Shown in pieces: positions 9,471 to 18,345 of a stretch of DNA of 64,000 nt. A program made the translations under genes and the position numbers. The DNA comes from Sinorhizobium alkalisoli. GTDB taxonomy: Bacteria > Pseudomonadota > Alphaproteobacteria > Rhizobiales > Rhizobiaceae. A model generated the notes under the pieces. The model was not told the DNA's origin, did no database searches, and was given only the letters and a program-made list of their open reading frames with translations. Within the stretch, counting starts at the first letter, position 1. The number at the start of each line of letters is the position of its first letter. The stretch spans positions 1,612,001 to 1,676,000 of the forward strand of contig NZ_CP034909.1 in assembly GCF_008932245.1 (NCBI RefSeq). The letters run 5' to 3'.

Positions 9471-10007
9471 ATGCAAGACAGCCCCGTACCAGCCTTCCGC
9501 CTCTTTCTCCTTCGCCACGCCCGTTCAGGCTGGGCCATGCCGGGGCAACGGGATTTTGACCGCGCGCTCGACGACGAGGGATATGCCGAAGCCGAGTTGA
9601 CCGCGCAGGCCGCTGTCGATCGGGGTCTACGGCCGGATGTGATCCTCTGCTCGACCGCCGCGCGTTGCCGCCAGACTGCCGAAGCGCTCTGCCGCGCCCT
9701 CGGCCCAGAGCTCGACGTTCGCCATGTCGACCAGCTCTATAGCGGGCCGACCAGCACCTACAGGAATCTGGTGGAGGCGCATGCGCACCGCGACTCGCTG
9801 ATGCTTGTCGGGCATAATCCCATGATCGAAGAACTGTTCCAGCAGATCCTTGGCGCGGAATCGACCGCCGCGGCGCTCGGCGACGGCTACCCGCCTGCGG
9901 GCCTTGCCGTCATCGATTTCCGGGCACGCCCGACCCCCGGCGGCATCTGGTCGGCTTCGCTCGCCATGCTGCTGGTGCCGCAGCCGGAAGAAGCCGAAGG
10001 GCGATGA
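9471..10007 (+). CDS. sixA: SixA-type phosphohistidine phosphatase
   Basis: Histidine-phosphatase superfamily protein, 178 aa, of the small SixA group that dephosphorylates phosphohistidine on Hpt domains or PTS proteins. The catalytic RHAR (RHG-type) motif stands at about residues 14-17 (LFLLRHARSGW). The second catalytic His is in LVGHNPMIEEL. STAARCRQTAEAL supplies the conserved Arg that binds phosphate. The start MQDSPVPAF was chosen by family length; its ribosome binding site is weak. It lies in the same orientation as the YcjX-like gene, 128 nt upstream of it. Confidence 0.85.
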   Translation: MQDSPVPAFRLFLLRHARSGWAMPGQRDFDRALDDEGYAEAELTAQAAVDRGLRPDVILCSTAARCRQTAEALCRALGPELDVRHVDQLYSGPTSTYRNLVEAHAHRDSLMLVGHNPMIEELFQQILGAESTAAALGDGYPPAGLAVIDFRARPTPGGIWSASLAMLLVPQPEEAEGR

Positions 10008-10135
10008 GCCGTCGCTCGTTGCGCCACCTGAAACATTTCCTATATCGCGACGAGGGGCGACGCGGATTGCGTGCGATCCCGACCATGCCGGCGACGGCGC
10101 CGTATTGATGAACATTTCCCAAGGGACGGAGACAC

Positions 10136-11596
10136 TTGGCGTCTATCCTCACCAGCTTCAAAGACGATGCACTGATCGCGCTGGATACGCTTGCCGACAG
10201 AGCGTCCGGTCTCGTCAACCCCTCGGTCCGGCTCGGGGTTACGGGCCTGTCGAGGGCGGGCAAGACCGTATTCATCTCCTCGCTCGTCCATAATCTTCTG
10301 AACGGCGGACGCCTGCCGCTTTTCGAGCCGGTCCGGTCCGGTCGCGTGTCCAAGATACGGCTCGAACCGCAGCCTGACGACGCAGTTCCGCGCTTTCAAT
10401 ACGAAGAGCATGTTTCCGCCCTCGTGCGCGACCGAACTTGGCCGGATTCGACCCGCGCGATTTCGCAATTGCGCATTACGCTTGACTACGAAAGCGCCAG
10501 CGGCTGGAACCGGATGTTCTCTCCCGGACGGCTTTCGATCGATATCGTCGACTACCCGGGCGAGTGGCTGCTCGACCTGCCGCTGCTTTCGCAGGATTTC
10601 CGACAGTTCAGCGAGGCGACCGTCCAGCGAGCCCGCTCAGGCAGCCGTGCGACCCTGTCGGGCGATTGGCTGGCGCTCGCCTCCTCGATCGGTGCGGCGA
10701 CGACCGCCGACGAGGGTGACGCCCGCCGGCTTGCGACGAGCTTTACGGCCTATCTCAAGGCATGCAAGGAGGACCACCGGTCGCTGTCGACGCTGCCGCC
10801 CGGACGTTTCCTGATGCCCGGCGATCTCGAAGGTTCGCCCGCGCTCACATTTTCGCCGCTCACGGACTTGCCCGAGGGCCGTCCTCCGAAGGGATCGCCC
10901 TGGGCGATGATGGAAAGGCGCTACGAAGCCTATAAGACGCATGTGGTGACTCCTTTCTTCCGCGAGCACTTCGCCCGCCTCGACCGGCAGATCGTGCTTA
11001 TCGACGCCTTGCAGGCCATCAATCGCGGCCCGGAAGCGTTGCGGGATTTGGAGCAAGCGCTCGCTGACGTGCTCGCCTGCTTCCGGCAGGGCACCAATTC
11101 CTGGATGTCCTCCTTTCTCACGCGCCGCATCGACCGGGTGCTGATTGCGGCGACGAAGGCCGATCACCTTCATCATGAAAGCCATGACCGCCTCGAGCGT
11201 ATCGCGGCCCGCCTGGTCGCCCGCGCGACCGAGCGCATCGGCATGAGCGGCGCCGGTCTGGACGTGATGGCGCTCGCCTCCGTCCGGGCCACGCGCGAGG
11301 CGACGGTGAACCATGACGGCCATGTCCTGCCGGTGATCGTCGGCACGCCGATCGCCGGCGAGCGGATCAATGGTGAGATCTTCGACGGCGAGAAGAAAAC
11401 AGCGATATTTCCCGGAGACTTGCCGGAAAACCCTAATGTTCTGCTCAAGGAGACGGATCACCCGCTTCCAGAGCTCAATTTCGTTCGCTTCCGCCCGCCG
11501 CATCTCGAGGAGACGCGCGGCGGCTTGAAGCTCTCCGTACCGCATATACGGCTCGACCGGGCCATGCAGTTCCTGCTTGGAGATCGCCTCGCATGA
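10136..11596 (+). CDS. YcjX-family P-loop GTPase-like protein (DUF463)
   Basis: YcjX/DUF463 protein, 486 aa. The P-loop GLSRAGKT is near residues 36-43, and IDIVDYPGEWLLDLP provides the switch/Walker B-like Asp-x-x-Gly equivalent. These proteins are stress-linked NTPases that always travel with a YcjF/DUF697 membrane protein, as here. The start is TTG at 10136, preceded by GGGACGGAG; no in-frame ATG upstream fits. Its stop codon overlaps the ATG of the next gene (ATGA), so the two are co-translated. The biochemical role of the family is not settled. Confidence 0.88.
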   Translation: MASILTSFKDDALIALDTLADRASGLVNPSVRLGVTGLSRAGKTVFISSLVHNLLNGGRLPLFEPVRSGRVSKIRLEPQPDDAVPRFQYEEHVSALVRDRTWPDSTRAISQLRITLDYESASGWNRMFSPGRLSIDIVDYPGEWLLDLPLLSQDFRQFSEATVQRARSGSRATLSGDWLALASSIGAATTADEGDARRLATSFTAYLKACKEDHRSLSTLPPGRFLMPGDLEGSPALTFSPLTDLPEGRPPKGSPWAMMERRYEAYKTHVVTPFFREHFARLDRQIVLIDALQAINRGPEALRDLEQALADVLACFRQGTNSWMSSFLTRRIDRVLIAATKADHLHHESHDRLERIAARLVARATERIGMSGAGLDVMALASVRATREATVNHDGHVLPVIVGTPIAGERINGEIFDGEKKTAIFPGDLPENPNVLLKETDHPLPELNFVRFRPPHLEETRGGLKLSVPHIRLDRAMQFLLGDRLA

Positions 11597-12666
11597 GTGA
11601 CGAAATCAACCATCGCCACCGCAAGCCGACCGCCTTTCCGGTCGAGCAGGAGGTGCGCCAGACCCCACCTGAGCCTGGACGGCGCTCCCCGTCGAGCTTC
11701 GACGACAAGGTGGTCATGACGCCCGATGCGGAGGATCCCTTCATCCAGACCACCGTCGCCGAGGCGCTCACCCCACCCGAGGCACGCCCGCCCCGGCGCC
11801 GATTCTCCTTCGGCAAGGTGGCGGCCGGCGCGACCGCGATACTCGTTTCGCTCGCCCTCGGGCTCTGGATCGACCGGCTCGTCCGCGATCTCTTCTCGCG
11901 CACCGATTGGCTGGGCTATGCGGCAGTCACGGTCGTCGCGGTCGGCGCCATCGCCTTCCTGATCGTCGTCGCCCGCGAGCTTGCCGGTATGATGCAACTG
12001 ACGGCGATCCAGACATTGAAAACGGATGTCGCTCAGGCTGCGGCGTCGGGCAACGCCAAGGCGGCGCGAGCCGCGATTTCGAGGCTTGCCCACCTGCTTG
12101 CCGCCAATCCCCGGACGGCAAGGGGCCGGGCGCGGCTTACTGAGACCGAAGGAGACATCATCGACGCGCCGCATCTCGTCGAACTGGCCGAGCGCGAGTT
12201 GCTCACGCCGCTCGATCGCGACGCCCGCCGGATCATCCTTTCGGCGTCGAAGCGGGTCTCGATCGTCACGGCCGTCAGCCCACGCGCGCTCGTCGACATC
12301 GGCTATGTCCTTTACGAATCGGCCCGGATGATCCGCGCGATGGCGGAGCTTTACGGAGGCCATCCCGGCACGCTCGGCCTCTTGAGACTGATGCGCGACG
12401 TCATCGCCCATCTGGCCGTCACCGGCTCGATTGCCGTCGGCGACAGTCTCGTGCAACAGGTACTCGGCCACGGCCTCGCTTCAAAGCTTTCCGCCCGGCT
12501 CGGCGAAGGGGTGATCAACGGCCTGATGACGGCCCGGATCGGTATCGCTGCGATGGACCTTTGCCGCCCCATGCCGTTCCGCGCACTGAAACGTCCGGGC
12601 ATCGGCGACTTCCTGGCCGATTTGACGCCGGGCACGTCACGAACAGAAGGCGCACCCGGCCTTTGA
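11593..12666 (+). CDS. YcjF/TIGR01620-type membrane protein (DUF697)
   Basis: Partner protein of the YcjX-like GTPase, 357 aa. The first ~70 residues are polar, proline-rich and probably cytoplasmic. Two membrane segments follow at about 73-92 (VAAGATAILVSLALGLWI) and 108-130 (YAAVTVVAVGAIAFLIVV). The rest is the DUF697 domain with Gly/Ala-rich segments (VTGSIAVGDSLVQQVLGHGLASKLSARLGEG is its core). The start codon overlaps the upstream stop by 4 nt. Confidence 0.88.
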   Translation: MSDEINHRHRKPTAFPVEQEVRQTPPEPGRRSPSSFDDKVVMTPDAEDPFIQTTVAEALTPPEARPPRRRFSFGKVAAGATAILVSLALGLWIDRLVRDLFSRTDWLGYAAVTVVAVGAIAFLIVVARELAGMMQLTAIQTLKTDVAQAAASGNAKAARAAISRLAHLLAANPRTARGRARLTETEGDIIDAPHLVELAERELLTPLDRDARRIILSASKRVSIVTAVSPRALVDIGYVLYESARMIRAMAELYGGHPGTLGLLRLMRDVIAHLAVTGSIAVGDSLVQQVLGHGLASKLSARLGEGVINGLMTARIGIAAMDLCRPMPFRALKRPGIGDFLADLTPGTSRTEGAPGL

Positions 12667-12794
12667 TGCAAGGCGATTTGGCAGCAATCTCGGGTGGGTT
12701 GTGCGCGTTCGGCGCCGTGCAGGGAAACGCTCCATTAACCATTTTCGCGCAATCTGCCAAATAGATTTGCACGCTCACCCATCAAGGATCGTTT

Positions 12795-13349
12795 ATGTTC
12801 TCGCGCCCCTCTTTGATCGTTCGCGGCGTTGCCGCCATTGCGCTTGCAGCGACCGCAGTCGGCGCGGCAACGCCGGCATTCTCCGGCACTCGCGACAAGG
12901 CCTTCTTCGAGAAGGTCGCCGGCCAGTGGAAGGGTCCGGGTGAGATCGTCGCCGGCAAATACAAGGGCACGAAATTCACTTGCGACCTGACCGGCGAACC
13001 GACCTCGGGTCCAATGGCCGGAATCAAGCTCGACGGCTTCTGCCGTGTCGGCGTCTTCAAGCAGCCCATGTCTGCGATGATCACGCAGAAGGGCGGCAGC
13101 TACACCGGCAGATTCCTCGATGGCGCCGACGGCAAAGGCCTGGACATCGTGTCCGGCAATGTCGCCAGGGACAAGGTCGTCGTCGGCATCAATCGCAAGA
13201 AGCTGAACGGCGCGATGATCGCCCGCCTGCAGGACGAAGAGACGATGAACATCACGATCTCCGTCAAGGTCGAGGAAACCATGGTGCCGGTGATCGGCGT
13301 CAGCCTCAACCGACAGATGGACAATATCGCCGTCGGCTCGATCGAATAA
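12795..13349 (+). CDS. Secreted hypothetical protein, 184 aa
   Basis: I do not recognise a named family. A clear signal peptide precedes AFSGTRDKAFF (VRGVAAIALAATAVGAATPAFS). The mature part is small and beta-rich, with repeated short strands (GQWKGPGEIVAGKYKGTKF; SYTGRFLDGADGKGLDIVSG). This suggests a lipocalin-like or calycin-like fold, but that is inference. Two cysteines (FTCDL, GFCRV) could form a periplasmic disulphide. It follows the YcjX/DUF697 pair in the same orientation after 128 nt. Confidence 0.75.
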   Translation: MFSRPSLIVRGVAAIALAATAVGAATPAFSGTRDKAFFEKVAGQWKGPGEIVAGKYKGTKFTCDLTGEPTSGPMAGIKLDGFCRVGVFKQPMSAMITQKGGSYTGRFLDGADGKGLDIVSGNVARDKVVVGINRKKLNGAMIARLQDEETMNITISVKVEETMVPVIGVSLNRQMDNIAVGSIE

Positions 13350-13517
13350 GGGCGCGCGCTCAGCACGCTGCAGCAGGTGCCGCCTTGTCCCGCCACGCCG
13401 CCCTTGCACTGCAAGTGATGGTGCGGCGGTCGTCGTCCCATCCGTACCTGGGTTCGCGGCATCAGCACAGAACACAAGCGAGAATGCCCCCGTCAGTCGC
13501 GATCGCCTGCGGCTATT

Positions 13518-14084
13518 TCATGCTAACCGATTTGCGGAATAACCCGAAGTATCCGCTCCTGGCTGGCGCAGGAAGTCCACTATCCTCGCAAGGCAAAGGT
13601 CTCGCGCTCTACTGTCCGCGCCGTAGAACTCGTGCTCGGCCCGCGGGATGATATATGCTTTCACGCCGGAACCGGCGGCCCATGCATCGGCGGGCCGGTT
13701 CGGATCATTCTCTCCGAAGACCGCCAGGACCGGCACGGGCGTTGCGGCGGAGCTCACGTGACGAAGCCGGGTCGAGGAAACGCAAATCAGCCGATCGAGC
13801 GAGAGCCCGTGAAGCGCGGCTTGCCACAGGACCATTCCGCCGGCACTGTAGCCAAGCGCCACATCCGCATCGTTCGCGAGGTCTACGAGGCGCTTGGCGG
13901 CCTTCACGAAGCCATCGCTTTCCACGAGATGCCGATGCAGGCTCTCTCCCGTGCAATCGGCGCCGAGCAGTTCCGGCAAGCCGATGGTGCGGATGACGCT
14001 TTGCTCCCGACCTGGCAAATGACGCGACAGGCAATCCGCCGCGCCGGGCTTGCCATGAATATCCGTCACCACCAGTACACGCAT
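13518..14084 (-). CDS. Small alpha/beta hydrolase
   Basis: Probable serine hydrolase, 188 aa, compact. The nucleophile elbow GYSAGG places the Ser at residue 80. The Asp is probably in FGENDPNRP and the His in PRAEHEFYG, so the catalytic triad is complete and in the usual order. There is no signal peptide. It lies just upstream of the converging folate genes' strand (same strand, 24 nt before folK's end) but has its own start at 14084 and is transcribed after folK, so it may be the last gene of the folP-folB-folK operon. Substrate unknown. Confidence 0.75.
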   Translation of the reverse strand: MRVLVVTDIHGKPGAADCLSRHLPGREQSVIRTIGLPELLGADCTGESLHRHLVESDGFVKAAKRLVDLANDADVALGYSAGGMVLWQAALHGLSLDRLICVSSTRLRHVSSAATPVPVLAVFGENDPNRPADAWAAGSGVKAYIIPRAEHEFYGADSRARDLCLARIVDFLRQPGADTSGYSANRLA

Positions 14085-14108
14085 GTTCCACGTCCTTTCG
14101 GATGAACC

Positions 14109-14633
14109 TCAATCGTGCGAGCGCCACCAGGTCGCGCTATCGTCGGCGACCTCGATTCCTTGGACGTCGGCATCGGCGAGCCACTCTCTCACGGTCCGGC
14201 CCTGCACCTCGAGATCCGCCGCAAAGTCGGCAAGCGGCATCAGGACGAAGCCGCGTTCGGTCATGCGCGGGTGTGGCAGTTCCAGCGTGTCGCTTGTGGA
14301 ACGTGCGCCCTCGAAGGTCAGGACGTCGATATCAATCGTGCGCGGGCCCCAGCGTTCCTTGCGGACCCTCTTCATCCGTCGCTCGATTTCGAGGCAGGTC
14401 TCCAGCAATGTTTCCGGATCGAGCGTCGTCTCGACTTCCGCGCAGGCGTTGAAAAACCAGTCCTGGTCCGTCTTGCCCCAGGGCGGCGTGCGGTAGAGCC
14501 GCGACACCGCGGTTATGCGGCAGTCCTGTCGCCGGTTGAGCGCCGTCAGGGCCTCCGCCATGGCCCCGCGCGGATCGCCGAGATTGCCGCCAAGACCGAG
14601 TGCTGCACGGCGCCAGACCTTATTCGGCGACAT
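14109..14633 (-). CDS. folK: 2-amino-4-hydroxy-6-hydroxymethyldihydropteridine pyrophosphokinase
   Basis: HPPK transfers pyrophosphate from ATP to 6-hydroxymethyl-dihydropterin in folate synthesis. The 174-aa product shows the N-terminal LGLGGNLGDP, the RLYRTPPWG loop and the signature RWGPRTIDIDVL, with the paired Asp residues that bind magnesium, then LPHPRM. The start MSPNKVWRR lies inside the end of folB (14-nt overlap), so translation is coupled. A longer reading into folB is rejected. Confidence 0.93.
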   Translation of the reverse strand: MSPNKVWRRAALGLGGNLGDPRGAMAEALTALNRRQDCRITAVSRLYRTPPWGKTDQDWFFNACAEVETTLDPETLLETCLEIERRMKRVRKERWGPRTIDIDVLTFEGARSTSDTLELPHPRMTERGFVLMPLADFAADLEVQGRTVREWLADADVQGIEVADDSATWWRSHD

Positions 14634-14991
14634 GCTCGACCGTGACCTCGACATAATCCAGAATGCCCGGAACCGGCGCATTCGGCTTGCGGATGGAGAC
14701 CTTCGCCCGCCTGACCTGATTGAAGCGCGCACAGAGCGTTTTTGCGACCTCCAGCGCCAACGCCTCGATCAGGTAGCGCCTCCGCCCGGTGACGATCCGC
14801 TCGATCTCCGCAAAGGCGATGCCATAATGTACGGTGTCGTCGATGCAATCCTCCATCAGCGCAGTGCCCTGCTCCACTTCGAGCTCCGCATCGACGAAGA
14901 AGCGCTGTCCCAGGAACTCTTCCTCGTCGAGCACGCCATGGCGGGCGAAGAAGGCGCAGTTCTTCAGGGTGATCATGTAGGTTGCAGTCAT
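14620..14991 (-). CDS. folB: Dihydroneopterin aldolase
   Basis: FolB converts 7,8-dihydroneopterin to 6-hydroxymethyl-dihydropterin and glycolaldehyde. It has 123 aa. Visible landmarks are the ITLKNCAFFARHGVLDEE segment with the conserved Glu, the active-site-like YLIEALALEVAK, and the C-terminal KPNAPVPGILDYVEV. The start MTATYMIT was chosen by family length. It is the middle gene of folP-folB-folK: 44 nt after folP and overlapping folK. Confidence 0.92.
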   Translation of the reverse strand: MTATYMITLKNCAFFARHGVLDEEEFLGQRFFVDAELEVEQGTALMEDCIDDTVHYGIAFAEIERIVTGRRRYLIEALALEVAKTLCARFNQVRRAKVSIRKPNAPVPGILDYVEVTVEHVAE

Positions 14992-15035
14992 GGCTTCATG
15001 TCCCGTCGGCTGGTCGTTTCCGCTGTTCTTGCGGC

Positions 15036-15920
15036 TTATAGCGGGACGCGGGCGGAAAACCGCGCGCACTTTTGCTCATCCCGCTCCAGCATAGCATCGG
15101 CGACCAACAGCGCATCCCTGTTGATTGCGACATCGTGTACCCGAAAAATCGCGGCGCCCGCGACCCGCAGAAGCGCGGTCGTTGCGGCGGTGCCGGCATC
15201 GCGGGCCTCCGGGTCCCGCCCCGTCACCGCGCCGATGAAGCGCTTGCGGGACGTTCCCACAAGGATCGGCAGCCCGAAGCGATGCAAGTCGCCAAAACGC
15301 GCCATCAGTTGCAGATTTTCCTCCGCGTCCTTGGCAAAGCCGAAGCCGGGATCAAGCACGATCTGCTCGCGCCGTATTCCTGCGCCGGCGGCAATCTCCA
15401 GGGACCGGTTCAGGAAGTGAAACTGATCCTCGATCACATCCGCCAATTTCTGGCGGTCGCGGCCCGTATGCATGATGCAAAGCCCCGCACCCGTTTCCGC
15501 CGCCACACCGGCGATCGCCGGTTCCCGCTGCAGGCCATGCACGTCATTGACGATGTGCGCGCCGGCCCCCACAGCAAGCCGGGCCGTCTCTGCGCGGTAG
15601 GTGTCGACGGAAATGATCGCATCGGACTGGCGCCCCAGGGAGGCGATGACCGGAAGGATACGCGCCTGCTCCTCTTCGGCGCTGACCGGTTCCGCATCCG
15701 GACGGGTCGATTCGCCGCCGATATCGAGGATCGCCGCCCCCTCCTCCACCGCTCTCAGCGCAGCGGTAACGGCGGCCTCGGCCTGCATGTGACGGCCGCC
15801 GTCAGAAAAGGAATCCGGCGTCACATTGATGATCGCCATCAAGACGCCTCGCCGTCCGAGCTCGAGAATGCGCCCATGCGCCAGCTTCCAATAGAAGCTC
15901 TGAAATGGATTATCGGTCAT
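15036..15920 (-). CDS. folP: Dihydropteroate synthase
   Basis: Joins the pterin pyrophosphate with p-aminobenzoate. The product is 294 aa, a TIM barrel with signatures MAIINVTPDSFSDGG (about residues 28-42) and DIGGESTRPDAEPVS, then ISVDTYRAE, IVNDVHG, VLDPGFGFAKD and LVGTSRKRFIG. All the usual sulfonamide-target motifs are intact. It is the first gene of the folate operon. Confidence 0.95.
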   Translation of the reverse strand: MTDNPFQSFYWKLAHGRILELGRRGVLMAIINVTPDSFSDGGRHMQAEAAVTAALRAVEEGAAILDIGGESTRPDAEPVSAEEEQARILPVIASLGRQSDAIISVDTYRAETARLAVGAGAHIVNDVHGLQREPAIAGVAAETGAGLCIMHTGRDRQKLADVIEDQFHFLNRSLEIAAGAGIRREQIVLDPGFGFAKDAEENLQLMARFGDLHRFGLPILVGTSRKRFIGAVTGRDPEARDAGTAATTALLRVAGAAIFRVHDVAINRDALLVADAMLERDEQKCARFSARVPL

Positions 15921-16192
15921 CTTCCGCGGTCCGTGGCTCCAACGACGTCAACACTTCTTCAAGCAGGCCGCAAGTCGAAAGCAGCACGCAGGTGACTTTG
16001 CAGGATCGAGATCGATCGACTTCCTGCATCTCTCCCTAAATCGGCCTGAATTCAAGAAAAGACATAGACCAAGCCCTATAGCGATCCGCATGGGTGACAC
16101 GACGGAAGGCGCGTAGACAGGACCGATTTCTGTTGCACTCGCTCCGGCTATGCCCCAAGCTTGGTCGAAGTTCAATCAAAGAGTACCCATCC

Positions 16193-16822
16193 ATGTCCCG
16201 AGCGCCCGTTTCGATGAAAGCCGCACTCGTTGCATTTTTCGTCGGCTTCCCGCTTGGCAGCGCCGTGGCTGAGACCGCGATCAGCAAGAGTATCTCTTAT
16301 TTTTCGATCGGCGGACGCACGGCGGCAGAACTCGACAAGGCGCTCTCCGCCACCGGTCCCTTGATGACGAGTACCGGCTCGCGCCACCCGGGCGCGACGC
16401 GCATCAAGTTCGGCGGTACGGTAACCTATGTCAGCCGCAACGGCCGGTGCGCCGTCGGCTCGGCGCGCGTGACGCTCAACACGCGTATCATCTTGCCGCG
16501 CTGGAAACACCGCAGGCAGGCCAACCCCGATCTGGCGCTGGTATGGGATACTTTGGCCGCCGACATAAAGCGGCATGAGGAGCGCCATGCCGAGATCGCG
16601 CGCCTCCATGCGCGCCGGATGGAGAAGGCCTTGCTGACGCTCAGGCCGGAGGCCGATTGCGCACGGATGCAGGCCCGCGTTGCCGACGTCAGCGCCAAGG
16701 AAGTCGAGATCCATGACAAGGATCAGGCGCGCTTCGACCGCACCGAGGCCGCAAATTTCGACCGCCGGATGGTTCGGTTGCTGCAATATCGCCTGGAAAG
16801 GCTGAAAAAGGCCCAGGATTAG
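16193..16822 (+). CDS. DUF922-type secreted protein with HExxH motif
   Basis: Probable periplasmic protein of the DUF922 family, 209 aa. A signal peptide is visible (MKAALVAFFVGFPLGSAVAE). The segment YFSIGGRTAAELDKAL is typical of this family. HEERH near residue 130 is an HExxH zinc-binding motif, and HAEIARLHA follows, so a metalloprotease-like fold is likely. The C-terminal part is a charged helix. The start MSRAPVSMK was chosen as the one directly before the signal peptide; a start at MKAAL seven codons later is also possible. Its function is not established. Confidence 0.75.
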   Translation: MSRAPVSMKAALVAFFVGFPLGSAVAETAISKSISYFSIGGRTAAELDKALSATGPLMTSTGSRHPGATRIKFGGTVTYVSRNGRCAVGSARVTLNTRIILPRWKHRRQANPDLALVWDTLAADIKRHEERHAEIARLHARRMEKALLTLRPEADCARMQARVADVSAKEVEIHDKDQARFDRTEAANFDRRMVRLLQYRLERLKKAQD

Positions 16823-17089
16823 ATCCTTTCTGCGGGTCATCCGGGATGGATGCCCGCCCCCTGTCGAACGGGGGTGGTCGGCCGCATCCACGCAATTTCA
16901 GACGCCGCAAACCCACAGTATTTTATTGGCGGAATCTAACGATAGCGACAGACTCGCGACTCAGCTATATTCACAACATGAAACGAGCGACAGAGCCAAA
17001 GCTCAAACGCTTGAGTAATTTAAGAAGTAGTTGCAAGTCGACAATAAGACTTCGCGCTTGAGTTTCGGCCTTGATTGATGCTTGGCGTC

Positions 17090-17239
17090 ATTGCTTGGGA
17101 AGTTTGAAGAGAGTCCCTGGCGGTGAAGCAACGCAGGTTCTCCTGGCGTGTCTTGGTGCAGCAGATGTTCCCTCCCTCATCTGTCTGCGATGCGCCCCCC
17201 TTGCCTCGCTCGTCGACGCGACCAGCGAGGCATTTTTTT
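17090..17239 (+). ncRNA. Candidate trans-acting small RNA
   Basis: An orphan rho-independent terminator stands with no CDS upstream of it. Just before it is a stem (cagatg / catctg, 17162-17183) whose 10-nt loop is ttccctccct. Apical pyrimidine loops complementary to Shine-Dalgarno sequences are a hallmark of Hfq-dependent rhizobial sRNAs. The 5' end is a guess; I cannot assign it to a named family. Confidence 0.45.
17203..17239 (+). terminator. Strong rho-independent terminator not attached to a CDS
   Basis: Stem gcctcgct / agcgaggc, 8 bp, followed by attttttt. The nearest upstream plus-strand gene (DUF922 protein) ends 380 nt earlier, so it probably ends an RNA gene. Confidence 0.8.
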
Positions 17240-17332
17240 GCGGGTCATGAGGGAAATGTCGATAAGAAGCGGCTTCTTTTCAGACGCAATCAGACGCGCG
17301 GCGCTTTAGGCAGCTCATATTAGGGACAGGAC

Positions 17333-17653
17333 CTAAGCCTGGCGCTCCGGCACATGAACGATCAGCCCATCCAGCGCTTCGCTCATCTTGATTTGACAGG
17401 ACAGACGCGATGTCGGCCGCACGTCATAGGCAAAATCCAGCATGTCCTCCTCCATTGCTTCCGGAGCGCCGACCACCGCTGCCCAATCCTCGTCGACATA
17501 GACATGACAGGTGGCGCAGGCGCAGGCGCCGCCGCATTCGGCCTCGATACCCGGCACCGAATTGCGAACCGCATTCTCCATGACCGTGGTGCCGTTCTCG
17601 ACATCGAGTTCATGGCGCGTGCCGTCAAAGACTACGATCGTAAGTTTTGTCAT
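17333..17653 (-). CDS. [2Fe-2S] ferredoxin, adrenodoxin type
   Basis: Small electron carrier of 106 aa. The cluster cysteines follow the vertebrate/ISC ferredoxin spacing: C40, C46, C49 in [11 protein letters not shown] and C86 in RLSCQI, with one extra cysteine (C44) in between. The acidic surface around DEDW and [14 protein letters not shown] resembles the partner-binding helix of adrenodoxin and putidaredoxin-type proteins. The start MTKLTIVVF follows ACGAGAA; an upstream 57-residue extension is rejected. It stands alone, so the partner reductase is not identified from context. Confidence 0.9.
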   Translation of the reverse strand: MTKLTIVVFDGTRHELDVENGTTVMENAVRNSVPGIEAECGGACACATCHVYVDEDWAAVVGAPEAMEEDMLDFAYDVRPTSRLSCQIKMSEALDGLIVHVPERQA

Positions 17654-17863
17654 TTCTCGTTCCGGAATGAATGGTGGTGACCGGCCGCCAAGTGCTGTAG
17701 AGATCGCCGCGGCCCGAATTCGAGGCGTTTCTTTCCAACATATCGGGCGCCCAGTCAACACGGACCGGCGCGCGGCCTGCGACTGTCCCGCCCCTCTGCG
17801 TCGTCCGAGCTGCCCGCGCACCAAGTTATCCGAGGCACAACCCTTCGGAGAACGCCAGGACTA

Positions 17864-17967
17864 CAGCGCCGCGCGTCTTATTAGACGCGCAAAGGTCGCT
17901 GTCGAACTTTGAATTTCTGCATGTCTTTGTCCTTTAATCGAGTTCGGCTAAAGGAGACATGCGGCAG
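17864..17967 (+). repeat. Mosaic palindromic repeat, full copy (modules A and B)
   Basis: Module A acagcgccgcgcgtcttat with the tagacgcgcaaaggtcgctg half; module B from ctgcatgtc to gacatgcgg around a tcctttaatcga core. It ends 10 nt before the 3' end of the Hpt gene, so it is between convergent/tandem gene ends. Confidence 0.85.
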
Positions 17968-17976
17968 GGCCAGGAC

Positions 17977-18345
17977 CTAGCGACAAAGTTTCAAGATGAA
18001 AAGCTCGGTTTCGAGCACAGCGCGGCCAACCGCACCGCGCAGGCTTGTATCCGTCGGCTGTCCCTCGAGGGCGGCTGCGGCATCGGCGACGCGGGCCGCC
18101 CCCACCGCGAGCGCCGCGCCTTTCAGCCGGTGCGCAGCCTCGCGGCACACCTCCGCCTCTCCTCCGGCGATTTCGGCCATTGCCTGGCGCGCCTGGCGGG
18201 CAAAGAGCTGGAGGACTTCCATCTCAAGCCCCTTGTCCCCCATCGTTTGCCGCTCAATATGAGCGAAATCGATCGGCATACCTGCGATAGAAGCCGAACT
18301 TCCGGGATGATCCGGTGTGTCGAAAGCTATTTTGAGTGCCGCCAT
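17977..18345 (-). CDS. Stand-alone Hpt (histidine phosphotransfer) protein
   Basis: Phosphorelay intermediate of 122 aa, almost entirely one Hpt domain. The phospho-accepting His is H72 in REAAHRLKGAALAVGA, with the expected small residues and Lys two positions later. The preceding segment MGDKGLEMEVLQLFARQA is the usual Hpt helix. There is no kinase or regulator next to it. It is divergent from the growth-ring protein gene. It is not ChpT-like (ChpT has a second ATPase-like domain). Partner kinase unknown. Confidence 0.85.
   Translation of the reverse strand: MAALKIAFDTPDHPGSSASIAGMPIDFAHIERQTMGDKGLEMEVLQLFARQARQAMAEIAGGEAEVCREAAHRLKGAALAVGAARVADAAAALEGQPTDTSLRGAVGRAVLETELFILKLCR

Larger units (their letters stand above)
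16823..17332. other. Intergenic region with candidate small RNA
   Basis: This 510-bp stretch has no supported protein gene. A 28-codon ORF near 16979 lacks a ribosome binding site. The notable signals are a hairpin with a CCUCCC-type loop and a strong terminator at 17203-17239, listed separately. A CTATAT hexamer at 16965 could be a -10 element but has no good -35 partner. Confidence 0.55.

Noticed and set aside
16010..16060. Possible module B remnant (ttcctgcatctctcc) between folP and the DUF922 gene
   Set aside because: The matching arm is missing, so it cannot be told from chance.
16979..17061. A 28-codon ORF ahead of the candidate sRNA
   Set aside because: No ribosome binding site and no family resemblance; it may simply be part of the upstream region.
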